Assembly: GCF_000711965.1 (NCBI RefSeq)
Contig: NZ_JONS01000006.1
Span: forward strand, 62,001 to 126,000
Source: Actinomyces israelii DSM 43320
GTDB lineage: Bacteria; Actinomycetota; Actinomycetes; Actinomycetales; Actinomycetaceae
Length of the DNA: 64,000 bases
Direction of reading: 5' to 3'
Positions 8,495-16,011 of this stretch are shown piece after piece (position 1 is the first letter of the stretch; every line of letters starts with the position of its first letter). Position numbers and translations under genes: made by a program. The notes under the pieces are model-generated. The model was not told the DNA's origin. It saw nothing but the letters and a program-made list of their open reading frames with translations, and ran no database searches.

Positions 8495-10881
8495 GTCTTC
8501 TCCTCGACGCGGTGGGGCGCTGTCGTGCGCCGCCCGCGACGCACGGTCCGCACGATGCCGCCGACGAGCAGGATGACGAGTCCGGCCCCCATGACCCGGG
8601 TGCCCCTGGACTCCCAGTCGGCGTGCACGCGCATGTGGATGGTCTGCGGGGCGCCGACGGCGGTGCCGTCGTTGGCCAGCAGCATGATGGTCAGGTTGAC
8701 GTCTCCGCTGCCCACGGCCCTGACCGGCACGGTGGCGGTCGTCTGGCCGTCGGCCGGGACCGTGAGGATGACGTCCTTGATCGTCTGCAGGCGCGCCGAG
8801 CCGGACAGGACGCGCACAACGACGGTGGCGTCCTGGTTCAGGGACGAGGTGATGCGCACCGGCAGGTTGGCCTCGGCGGCGATCAGGTTGATCGTCCGCG
8901 AGGGCATCGCCGTGAGCCTCGCGGTCACCGCGGCGCCGCGCTCGCGGGCCGACTCCGCCATGGACGTGCGGCCCGGCGGATCGGACCGCCATGCGGCCGA
9001 GGCGGTGCGCGCCACGACATCGGAGGCCGAGCCGATCGCCGCCTGCGGATCGGGCAGGATCGAGGTCACCGAGCTGAGGTAGTCCCGGGTCGCCCGCGCG
9101 GCGGCGAGGTCGGCCGCCGAGGCCTCCTGGTCGCCGACGACCCAGTCGGGCGCGTCGGCGCGGTGCACCTTCGTTCCCTCGTCCTGCTGGGCGGCGGCCT
9201 CGGCGGTCAGGGCGCTGAGCCCCTGGGGCGAGGTCCAGGAGGACTCGCGCAGCGCCTTGAGGCGCTCGGCGAGCGCCTTGGTGTCGATGCCGGCCGCGTC
9301 ACTCCGCTTGAGGGTGACGACGACGGAGCGGCTGAGCGCGGGGGCCTGGCGCGTCATGATCGCCGTCTCGGCGCGCAGCAGCTGGGTGGCGTCCAGGCTC
9401 GACAGGTCGGTGGAGGACTCGTCGGTCACCAGCGTGCCGCCGAGGGTGTCGGACAGGTTCGCGTCGGGCGTCAGCACCGTGCGCGAGCCGACGCTGGTGA
9501 CCTGCGAGGGCGTGTACGTCAGGTCCTCCTCCACCGGCAGGTCCCCTGGGTCGGTGACGACGGTCTGCACGGAGTCGGGCAGTGCGTCCAGCGTCGCCGA
9601 GTCCAGGGCGCCGGCCGGCCAGGCCAGCGACGCGGGCGCGCCCGCCGCAACGGTCTGGGAGCCCTCGGTGCGGCTGTAGGCGTCGGCGAGCAGGTCGGTC
9701 TCCCCCAGGTGGGTCAGGGCGGCGATGTCCGCGTCGCTCCAGGGCAGGGCGACGACGTCGCCGGCCGCGACGGCCTCAACGAGCGTCTTGGTCAGGGCCT
9801 GGCCGGGCCGCTTGTCGGACGGGGACGGGGAGTCCGATGGGGAGGCGGTGGCCGACGGCCCTGCGGACTGCCCGGGCGAGGGGCTCGCCGAGGGCGTCTC
9901 GGAGGAGTCGGGGGACGACGTCGGCGCGGGGCTCTCCTCGTCACCGGCCTCGTCGCCCGTGGCGGAGGGGCTCGGGGAGGGCGCGGGCGAGGGCGTCGCG
10001 GCGGCCACCGTCTCCCTGGTGACCCCGAGGGCCTCCAGCAGCGCCGGGTCCACCGCCAGGACGACGCCGTCGCCGGCGAGCTCCAGCAGGGAGGTGATCC
10101 GCTTGCGCAGGCCCGCCAGAGCGGCGTCCGCGGGCGGCTCGGCGCCCGTGGTCAGAAGCTCCAGGTCCCCGGTCGAGGCCGTCACCGGGATCAGCGTCGT
10201 CACGTGCGACCGGCCGGCCTTGGCGCCCGTGTCCCACACGAGGAGCGTGCGGTCCTGGGCGACGGCGGTGCGGCCCTTGGACACCGTCACCTCCAGGCCC
10301 CGCGGGCCCCACTGCTGCTCGTCACCGAGGGGGAGGCTGTCGGCGGGGATGGTCACGGAGAAGGTCTTGACCTCGCCGGAGGCGATGCTCTCGCCGAGGT
10401 CGCCCTGGTGGACGGAGCGCATGGCGGAGTCGCGCTCCCCGGCCAGCCACGACTCCAGGCCGGTGACGGTCACCTCTGTGGAGCCCTCCATCTGGACCGT
10501 GACTGACAGGCCCTCCAGGGCGTCGCCGGTGCCGTTGGCGATGGTGCCGGAGACGGTGAGGTCCTGCCCGGAGGTGATGACCTCGGGGGCCAGGGAGTCC
10601 ACCGAGAGCGTCGCCTGGCCGTCGATCATCTGGGCCTTCGCCGGCGGGGTCGTCGGGGCGGCGGTGCTTGCGGCGTCGGGCTGAGCGGTCGATGTGGCCT
10701 GGGTGGCCGGGGCGAGCAACAGCTCCGTCATATCCGGCCCGTTCGCCGCGTCCGTCACGGTGGCGCCGGTGCTCGGAGGAGGGCTCACGAGGGCGGCGGA
10801 GGCGGTCACCGCTGTCACCAGGGCGATCAGCAGGCGCGCCCGGGAGCGGGAGAGACGGCGACGGAGCTTGTTCGGGATCAC
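8491..10881 (-). CDS. DUF6049 family secreted, membrane-anchored protein
   Basis: This 796-residue envelope protein corresponds in position to mycobacterial Rv3909. Seen: a basic start (NKLRRRLSRSRARLL) and hydrophobic stretch forming a signal peptide or anchor, a long extracytoplasmic region with beta-rich segments, a Ser/Pro-rich disordered insertion at roughly 290-360, and a C-terminal membrane helix (about 760-782) followed by a basic tail. The GTG start at 10881 overlaps the Nudix stop by four bases (GTGA), and its own stop overlaps the murJ start, so the three genes are translationally coupled. Its role is not established; conserved linkage to MurJ suggests it assists peptidoglycan assembly. 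Confidence 0.88.
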   Translation of the reverse strand: MIPNKLRRRLSRSRARLLIALVTAVTASAALVSPPPSTGATVTDAANGPDMTELLLAPATQATSTAQPDAASTAAPTTPPAKAQMIDGQATLSVDSLAPEVITSGQDLTVSGTIANGTGDALEGLSVTVQMEGSTEVTVTGLESWLAGERDSAMRSVHQGDLGESIASGEVKTFSVTIPADSLPLGDEQQWGPRGLEVTVSKGRTAVAQDRTLLVWDTGAKAGRSHVTTLIPVTASTGDLELLTTGAEPPADAALAGLRKRITSLLELAGDGVVLAVDPALLEALGVTRETVAAATPSPAPSPSPSATGDEAGDEESPAPTSSPDSSETPSASPSPGQSAGPSATASPSDSPSPSDKRPGQALTKTLVEAVAAGDVVALPWSDADIAALTHLGETDLLADAYSRTEGSQTVAAGAPASLAWPAGALDSATLDALPDSVQTVVTDPGDLPVEEDLTYTPSQVTSVGSRTVLTPDANLSDTLGGTLVTDESSTDLSSLDATQLLRAETAIMTRQAPALSRSVVVTLKRSDAAGIDTKALAERLKALRESSWTSPQGLSALTAEAAAQQDEGTKVHRADAPDWVVGDQEASAADLAAARATRDYLSSVTSILPDPQAAIGSASDVVARTASAAWRSDPPGRTSMAESARERGAAVTARLTAMPSRTINLIAAEANLPVRITSSLNQDATVVVRVLSGSARLQTIKDVILTVPADGQTTATVPVRAVGSGDVNLTIMLLANDGTAVGAPQTIHMRVHADWESRGTRVMGAGLVILLVGGIVRTVRRGRRTTAPHRVEEKT

Positions 10882-11387
10882 CCGTCCCCCACGAGAATCT
10901 CGCGTGCAGCGGCGACAATGCGCCGCTCGTTGGGATAGGCCAGGCGGCGGGCGACGTCGTCCAGGCTCACCCACTCAACCTCCTCAGCCTCGTGATCCGG
11001 ATCGTTCTCCGTGGTGAGGCTGCCACTGATCGCCTCAAGGAGAAAGTGGTGAACGACCTTGTGGACACGATGGTCGTCACCGGCGAACCAGTAGTCAATG
11101 GTAGCCAGGTGCCGCAGGACGCGGCCGGAGATGCCGGTCTCCTCGGCGATCTCGCGCACGGCCGCCTCCTCGGCGGTCTCACTGCCCTCGAGGTGGCCCT
11201 TGGGCAGGCACCACTCGAGGCGTCCGCCGCGATTGCGGCGTGCGATGACGGCGGTGACTGCCCGCCCGCCCTGGACGTCGATCACGAGCCCGCCGGCGCT
11301 GGTCTCATCGACCACCGGCAGGAAACGCGCACTCGCGCGCCGCGGCGATGAGCCAGCGCGGGGCTTGCGAGCGCGGTGAGAGGGCAT
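10878..11387 (-). CDS. Nudix hydrolase (MutT4-like)
   Basis: A 169-residue Nudix-fold phosphohydrolase. The Nudix box is complete: a glycine, then E-G-S-E, and REIAEETG with the metal-binding glutamates. Family members hydrolyse nucleoside diphosphates linked to another moiety, and the position matches mycobacterial mutT4. The N-terminus is basic (SHRARKPRAGSSPRR). It is the first gene of a leftward operon with DUF6049 and murJ and is divergent from the CCA-adding enzyme across 77 bp that must hold both promoters. The true substrate cannot be inferred. Confidence 0.9.
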   Translation of the reverse strand: MPSHRARKPRAGSSPRRASARFLPVVDETSAGGLVIDVQGGRAVTAVIARRNRGGRLEWCLPKGHLEGSETAEEAAVREIAEETGISGRVLRHLATIDYWFAGDDHRVHKVVHHFLLEAISGSLTTENDPDHEAEEVEWVSLDDVARRLAYPNERRIVAAAREILVGDG

Positions 11388-11464
11388 GAGGACACTCTAG
11401 GCGGTTCGACTGGGTGGGCGCCGTTCGGGTGCTCGCGGGGAGTCCGCGTGGCAGGCTTAGACCA

Positions 11465-13042
11465 ATGACTCATCCCGCCGCTCCCTCCGCCTCCTCCGCC
11501 CCTGGTGCCGCCTCGTCCTCCGGCCCCGGCTCGTCCGCCCTGTCGGGCGGGGCTCCCGCTGCCTCCGCCGTCCCCGTCGGCCCCGCGGCCCACGCGCTGC
11601 TCGACGAGGCCCCCGATGCCGCCGGCCTGACCCCCACGGCGCGCCAGGCCCTGCGCACGCTGCCGCCGTCGTTGGCGGCGCTCGGGCACATATTCGCCCG
11701 CGCCGGCCACGAGCTCGCGCTGGTCGGCGGGCCGGTGCGCGACGCCTTCCTCGGCGTCGTCCCCCACGACCTGGACTGCGCGACCTCCGCGCGCCCCCAG
11801 CAGACCGAGAGGATCCTGCGCGCCTGGGGAGACGCCTGCTGGGACATCGGCAAGGAGTTCGGCACCATCGGGGCGCGCAAGGGCGAGACGATCGTGGAGG
11901 CGACGACCTATCGCACCGAGGAGTACGAGGTCGGCTCCCGCAAGCCGGCGGTGGTCTACGGGGACACCCTGGAGGGCGACCTGACTCGCCGCGACTTCAC
12001 CGTCAACGCCATGGCGCTGCGGCTTCCCGACCTCGAGCTCGTCGACCCGTTCGGCGGGCTGGCCGACATGCGCGCCGGGGTGCTGCGCACGCCCGTGAGC
12101 GCCGTGCAGTCCTTCGACGACGACCCGCTGCGCATTATGCGGGCAGCCCGCTTCGCCGCCCAGCTGGGGTTCGACGTCGAGCCCGACGTCATGGCCGCCA
12201 TGGAGAAGATGGCGCCGCGCCTGGAGATCGTCTCGGCCGAGCGGGTGCGCGCCGAGCTGGAGCGCCTGCTGATCTCGCCGTGGCCGCGCCGCGGGCTCGA
12301 GCTCATGGTGCACACCGGGGTCGCCGACGTCGTCCTGCCCGAGCTGGCGGCCCTGGTCGAGACGGTCGATGAGCACAGGCGGCACAAGGACGTCTACGAG
12401 CACACCCTGACGGTGCTGGACCAGGCGATGGCCCTGGAGACGGGGCCCGACGGACCGGTGCCCGCCCCCGACCTCGTACTGCGCCTGGCAGCGGTCATGC
12501 ACGACGTCGGCAAGCCGGCCACGCGCCGCTTCCTGCCGGGCGGCACCGTGACCTTCCACGGCCACGACCACGTGGGCGCCCGCATGACCCGCAAGCGGCT
12601 GCGCGCGCTGCGCTTCGACAGGCAGACCGTCAAGGACGTCTCCCGGCTGGTCGAGCTGCACCTGCGCTTTCACGGCTACGCCGACGCCGCCTGGTCGGAC
12701 TCGGCGGTGCGGCGCTACGTGGCCGACGCCGGGCCGCTGCTGGAGCGCCTCCATCGGCTCACGCGCGCGGACGTCACCACCCGCAACAGGCGCAAGGCCC
12801 GCATGCTCGATGCCGCCTACGACGACCTCGAGGCGCGCATCGCCGCGTTGGCCAGGCAGGAGGAGCTCGACGCCATCCGCCCGGACCTCAACGGGGCGCA
12901 GATCATGGACGAGCTCGGGGTGGAGCCCGGACCGGTGGTGGGCGAGGCCTACCGCTTCCTGCTGGACCTGCGGATGGAGAAGGGGCCGCTGGGAGAGGAG
13001 ATGGCGCGCCAGGCGCTGCGCTCCTGGTGGGCGGCGCGCTGA
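11465..13042 (+). CDS. cca: CCA tRNA nucleotidyltransferase (class II poly(A) polymerase family) with HD domain
   Basis: A 525-residue enzyme that adds or repairs the 3' CCA of tRNAs. It has a low-complexity Ser/Pro/Ala N-terminal extension of about 70 residues. The nucleotidyltransferase head follows, with GG(88-89)PVRD and the metal-binding D102-L-D104, then the RRDFTVNAMA motif and the basic region DDPLRIMRAARFAAQLGF. An HD phosphohydrolase domain has H346-D347 in VMHDVGKPATRRF. In mycobacteria the ortholog is called pcnA. The start is the ATG at 11465, which has only a weak ribosome site, so a leaderless message is possible. The longer upstream frame looks non-coding. Confidence 0.95.
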   Translation: MTHPAAPSASSAPGAASSSGPGSSALSGGAPAASAVPVGPAAHALLDEAPDAAGLTPTARQALRTLPPSLAALGHIFARAGHELALVGGPVRDAFLGVVPHDLDCATSARPQQTERILRAWGDACWDIGKEFGTIGARKGETIVEATTYRTEEYEVGSRKPAVVYGDTLEGDLTRRDFTVNAMALRLPDLELVDPFGGLADMRAGVLRTPVSAVQSFDDDPLRIMRAARFAAQLGFDVEPDVMAAMEKMAPRLEIVSAERVRAELERLLISPWPRRGLELMVHTGVADVVLPELAALVETVDEHRRHKDVYEHTLTVLDQAMALETGPDGPVPAPDLVLRLAAVMHDVGKPATRRFLPGGTVTFHGHDHVGARMTRKRLRALRFDRQTVKDVSRLVELHLRFHGYADAAWSDSAVRRYVADAGPLLERLHRLTRADVTTRNRRKARMLDAAYDDLEARIAALARQEELDAIRPDLNGAQIMDELGVEPGPVVGEAYRFLLDLRMEKGPLGEEMARQALRSWWAAR

Positions 13043-13060
13043 GCTCGCCGCGCCCCTGAC

Positions 13061-13137
13061 TCGCTTACTACGCCTCTTTGTTCCTTACTACGCTCCTTTT
13101 CCTCGTACAGTAAGGGACAAAGGAGCGTAGTAAGCGA
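13061..13137. repeat. Long palindromic repeat A, copy 1
   Basis: Two 29-base arms (13061-13089 and 13109-13137) pair with three mismatches around a 19-base centre. The arms contain CTTACTACGCCTCTTTGT and its complement, and the arm motif recurs inside the centre. Copies 2 and 3 are at 14295 and 23200. This copy follows the cca stop and precedes the AbiEi-like gene. It may act as a terminator or a mobile palindrome. Confidence 0.8.
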
Positions 13138-13239
13138 TCGGTGGGGGCGGGGCTCCACAGTCACGGCTCGCGACGGCCCCGTCCACAGGGCTCGACGACG
13201 CCGCTCGCGCACGCGGCGTCCGGCGGTGAGCCTGGAACC

Positions 13240-14271
13240 ATGCAGCGCTACCCGGTCCCGCCCGAGCCCCCGCAGGTCCTCTACACCGCCGACCGCAACG
13301 ACCGCGACTTCTCCGGGCGTGACGATCTCATCCGCGTGAGCCGCGGTGCCTACATGGTGAGGGCCCCCGCGGGCACGCCGCTATGGCGCCTCAAGGAGAT
13401 GGTGACCCTCGCCCGCTGCGAGGCGGCCCTGCGCGCCTACCCCTCCGCGCTGGCCCTCACCCATGAGGCGGCCGCCGTCGTCCAAGGGCTGTCCCCGATC
13501 GAGCAGGAGCCCGGCATACGGGTCGCCGTTGAGACCAACCGGTCCCGCACCACTCGTCCCCTCCCGGGCGTGGCCTACGGCCGGCCGGGCAGCGCGCCCG
13601 CCGCCCGGCCGGTGTCGGTGGCGCGCTCCCTCGTGGCGCCGCGCGAGGGGGAGATCGTCGTCGTGAGCGGGCTGCGCGTGACGACGCCGCTGCGCACCGC
13701 CGTCGACTGCGCCTTCGACATGCCGGTGCGCGAGTCCCTCCCGATCATTGACGCCGCCCTGCGGCAGGTGTGCCGGCCCGACCGCTTCACCCGGCGTTGC
13801 AACGGCGAGATGGACTTGGCGCAGGCGCGCGCAAAGCTCGCCGGCATGGTCGAGGAGCAGGGGCAGCGCAACGGCAAGCGCCGTGCCCGGGCGACGGTCG
13901 CCCTGGCGGACCCTTTCGCCGAGTCGCCCGGCGAGAGCGTGCTGCGGTGGGCGGCGGCCGCGGCGGGGCTGCCCGAGCTGGTGACCCAACTGCGTTGGGT
14001 TGATGAGGATGGACATGTGTACTACCTCGACCTGGGCTTCGTGGAGGAGGCGGTCGACCTGGAGTTCGACGGCTACGGCAAGCTGGTGACGGCGGAGGAC
14101 CTGCGGGCGGAGAAGGCCCGCGAAATGGCCCTGCGGCGCGGCGGCTGGACGGTGGGGCGCACCGAGTGGAAGGAGCTGTTCGCCCCCGAGCGCCTGGTGC
14201 GGCGGATTGCGGACTTCTTCCCGCCCAAGGTGGCGGGGTGTGCCCGGCGGTGTCGGGATCTGTGGCTGTGA
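13240..14271 (+). CDS. AbiEi-like / DUF559 domain protein (putative defence-associated)
   Basis: A 343-residue protein of the type found in actinobacteria under the name type IV toxin-antitoxin AbiEi family antitoxin. Seen: an N-terminal winged-helix-like segment with SGRDDLIRVSRGAYM, a middle region with ALTHEAAAVVQGL and GLRVTTPLRTAVDCAF, and a C-terminal DUF559/Vsr-like region with VDLEFDGYGKL and ALRRGGWTVGRTEWKEL, which resembles restriction-endonuclease-fold cores. No AbiEii nucleotidyltransferase toxin gene is adjacent, so a toxin partner is not evident. The ATG at 13240 is chosen because the conserved region starts soon after it. It is flanked on both sides by repeat A and ends facing the DUF4143 ATPase. 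Function is inferred only. Confidence 0.7.
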   Translation: MQRYPVPPEPPQVLYTADRNDRDFSGRDDLIRVSRGAYMVRAPAGTPLWRLKEMVTLARCEAALRAYPSALALTHEAAAVVQGLSPIEQEPGIRVAVETNRSRTTRPLPGVAYGRPGSAPAARPVSVARSLVAPREGEIVVVSGLRVTTPLRTAVDCAFDMPVRESLPIIDAALRQVCRPDRFTRRCNGEMDLAQARAKLAGMVEEQGQRNGKRRARATVALADPFAESPGESVLRWAAAAAGLPELVTQLRWVDEDGHVYYLDLGFVEEAVDLEFDGYGKLVTAEDLRAEKAREMALRRGGWTVGRTEWKELFAPERLVRRIADFFPPKVAGCARRCRDLWL

Positions 14272-14294
14272 GCGCGCCCCGCCGCGCCCTCTTC

Positions 14295-14371
14295 TCGCTT
14301 ACTACGCCTCTTTGTTCCTTACTGTACGAGGAGAAGGAGCGTAGTAAGGAACAAAGGAGCGTAGTAAGCAA
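14295..14371. repeat. Long palindromic repeat A, copy 2
   Basis: 29-base arms at 14295-14323 and 14343-14371 pair with three mismatches. It sits exactly between two convergent genes (stops at 14271 and 14382), the position expected of a bidirectional terminator. The outside flanks (GCCCCGCCGCGCCCTCTTC to the left, ATCGGCGGGG to the right) are shared with copy 3, so the repeated unit extends beyond the palindrome. Confidence 0.85.
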
Positions 14372-14381
14372 TCGGCGGGGG

Positions 14382-15668
14382 CTACGGGCCGAGCAGGGCG
14401 GCAGGAACGACGGCGATGCCGTGCCGGTCGCGGTAGGCGTGGCTGCCGGTGGTGACGACGACGGCATCGGCCAGGCGCTCTCCCAGCCGTTCGCGCAGCC
14501 ACAGCAGATGGCGGGTGTCCCCGGGCCGTGGCGCGGCGGAGGCCTTGACCTCAATGGCGACGACGCGGCGGTCGGGGCCCTCGACAATGAGGTCGATCTC
14601 GTGCTCGCCTCCCTTGTCGCGCAGGTGGTGGACGGCGGCGTTGCACAGGGAGGCGTAGACCCGGACGCTCTGGGTGACCAGGGACTCGAAGAGGGGGCCC
14701 AGCATCCGGGTGCGCCTGGGGACCCCCTTCAGGGCTGTCTGGGCGGGCCTGCCCACACCGAGCAGGCCGGCGGCCCCGGTGCGCAGGAGGCGCGCCGCCA
14801 GAGCCGGGTCGCACAGCTGGTGCTTGTCACTCGTGGTGAGTCGTTTGAAGTCGTTCTCGGAGGGGCTCCAGCCGCGCACCGGCTCCAGGATCCACATCTC
14901 CTCCAGCAGGTCGCGGTACTGGCGCGTGGTGGAGGCCGCGGGCGTAGAGCCCTCTCTGCTGGTGGCGGCCGCGGCGATCGAGCCGTAGGAGGCCGTGGTC
15001 GCCACGCCGGCGGCATAGGCGCGCAACCAGTCCGTGAGGGTCCGGGTGCGCCGCGCGCGCCCGTCGGCCAGGTCGTGGCGGACAGTCTGCTCCAGGTAGG
15101 CGTCGAGCTGTGCCTCGCGGGCGACGGGCGGAAGGTCGCGGATGCCCGGGAAGCCGGAGCGGAGGATCTCATCGACGTACCGGCCCAGGTCGATCGGAGT
15201 GCTTCCCTCGATGGCGCCCGTCCCGTCCCCCGCTATCAGGGCCGCCAGTGAAATGGTGGGTGCTTCCAGGGAGCGCTCGGCCAGGCTGAGCGGCCACATG
15301 CGGATATTGACGATGCGCCCGGCCCCCGTGTGCACGGGCGCCTGCGCCGGCGAGGCGGAGCCGGTGAGGATGAAGCGCCCCGGTGCGGGGTCGTCGTCGA
15401 CGGCGCGCCGCACCCTGTCCCAGGTCTCCGGCAGCCGCTGCCACTCGTCGAGGACCACCGGGTAGTCGAGGGACGCGGTGAAGCGCCTCCCCAGGTGCAC
15501 GAGCTGGGCGCGCTCGTCCGGGTCGTCGACGGCGATGAGGGTCCGCGCGTGACGTGAGGCCGTCCAGGTCTTGCCGACGCCGCGGGCGCCCTCGATATTG
15601 ACAGCCGGAAGCCCGTCGAGCAGCGTGGCGAGCCGGGTGTCGATGAGGCGGGAGTACGGCGGGCTCAT
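14382..15668 (-). CDS. AAA+ ATPase with DUF4143 domain
   Basis: A 428-residue protein of the AAA_14/DUF4143 family. Seen: Walker A GARGVGKTWTA near residue 25, a Walker B-like VVLDEWQRLP, sensor LTGSASPAQ, then the DUF4143 region with GRYVDEILRSGFPG, YLEQTVRHDLAD and the C-terminal PD-(D/E)XK-like core DLIVEGPDRRVVAIEVKAS. Such ATPases are common in accessory islands, and their biological role is unsettled. The start at 15668 aligns with the family N-terminus (YSRLIDTRLATLLDGLPAVNIEG). It is divergent from cas3 and convergent with the AbiEi-like gene. Confidence 0.85.
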   Translation of the reverse strand: MSPPYSRLIDTRLATLLDGLPAVNIEGARGVGKTWTASRHARTLIAVDDPDERAQLVHLGRRFTASLDYPVVLDEWQRLPETWDRVRRAVDDDPAPGRFILTGSASPAQAPVHTGAGRIVNIRMWPLSLAERSLEAPTISLAALIAGDGTGAIEGSTPIDLGRYVDEILRSGFPGIRDLPPVAREAQLDAYLEQTVRHDLADGRARRTRTLTDWLRAYAAGVATTASYGSIAAAATSREGSTPAASTTRQYRDLLEEMWILEPVRGWSPSENDFKRLTTSDKHQLCDPALAARLLRTGAAGLLGVGRPAQTALKGVPRRTRMLGPLFESLVTQSVRVYASLCNAAVHHLRDKGGEHEIDLIVEGPDRRVVAIEVKASAAPRPGDTRHLLWLRERLGERLADAVVVTTGSHAYRDRHGIAVVPAALLGP

Positions 15669-16011
15669 GCGCCGCCCGGCTCCCGCCGCCCGCACCGCGC
15701 AACGTCCCCTCGGCGAGGGCCGCGCCCCTGCTGCCGACAGTGCCAGCCCCACGAAACACTCACAATCGTCGGGATCAAACACTCGCTTCCGTCGGTCATA
15801 TGGACTCACTTTCGTCGCTTTTCATAGAAGAGACAGGTGACACGCAGATGGCGGTAGTGTAGCCTGCATCTCGATGCCCCGTGGTCTGCGCGAGCTCTCC
15901 GCCTGTGCGGATGTAGAGGAGTTCTCTTGGTTCGGCATGTTGACGAAGAGGACCGAGCCCCGAGTGATCGGGGGATCGAACGTTTTATTGGTAAGTGAAG
16001 GAGTTTGTCCT
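15669..16011. promoter_or_regulatory. Divergent promoter region between ATPase and cas operon
   Basis: A 343-bp gap, less GC-rich than its surroundings, that must hold the promoters of both the ATPase gene and the cas operon. The octamer AAACACTC occurs twice, at 15754-15761 and 15777-15784, with starts 23 bp apart (about two helical turns), and a related ACTCAC lies near 15804. These could be regulator sites. No convincing core promoter could be fixed. Confidence 0.35.

Noticed and set aside
8495-8992. In-frame N-terminal extension of MurJ (166 residues)
   Set aside because: It overlaps the DUF6049 coding sequence in another frame and is Arg/His-rich shadow. The ATG at 8494 has a ribosome site and begins the conserved MurJ N-terminus.
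13061-14371. Repeat A copies read as a CRISPR-like array
   Set aside because: Copies are 77-base palindromes separated by more than a kilobase with a gene between them; there are no regular spacers.
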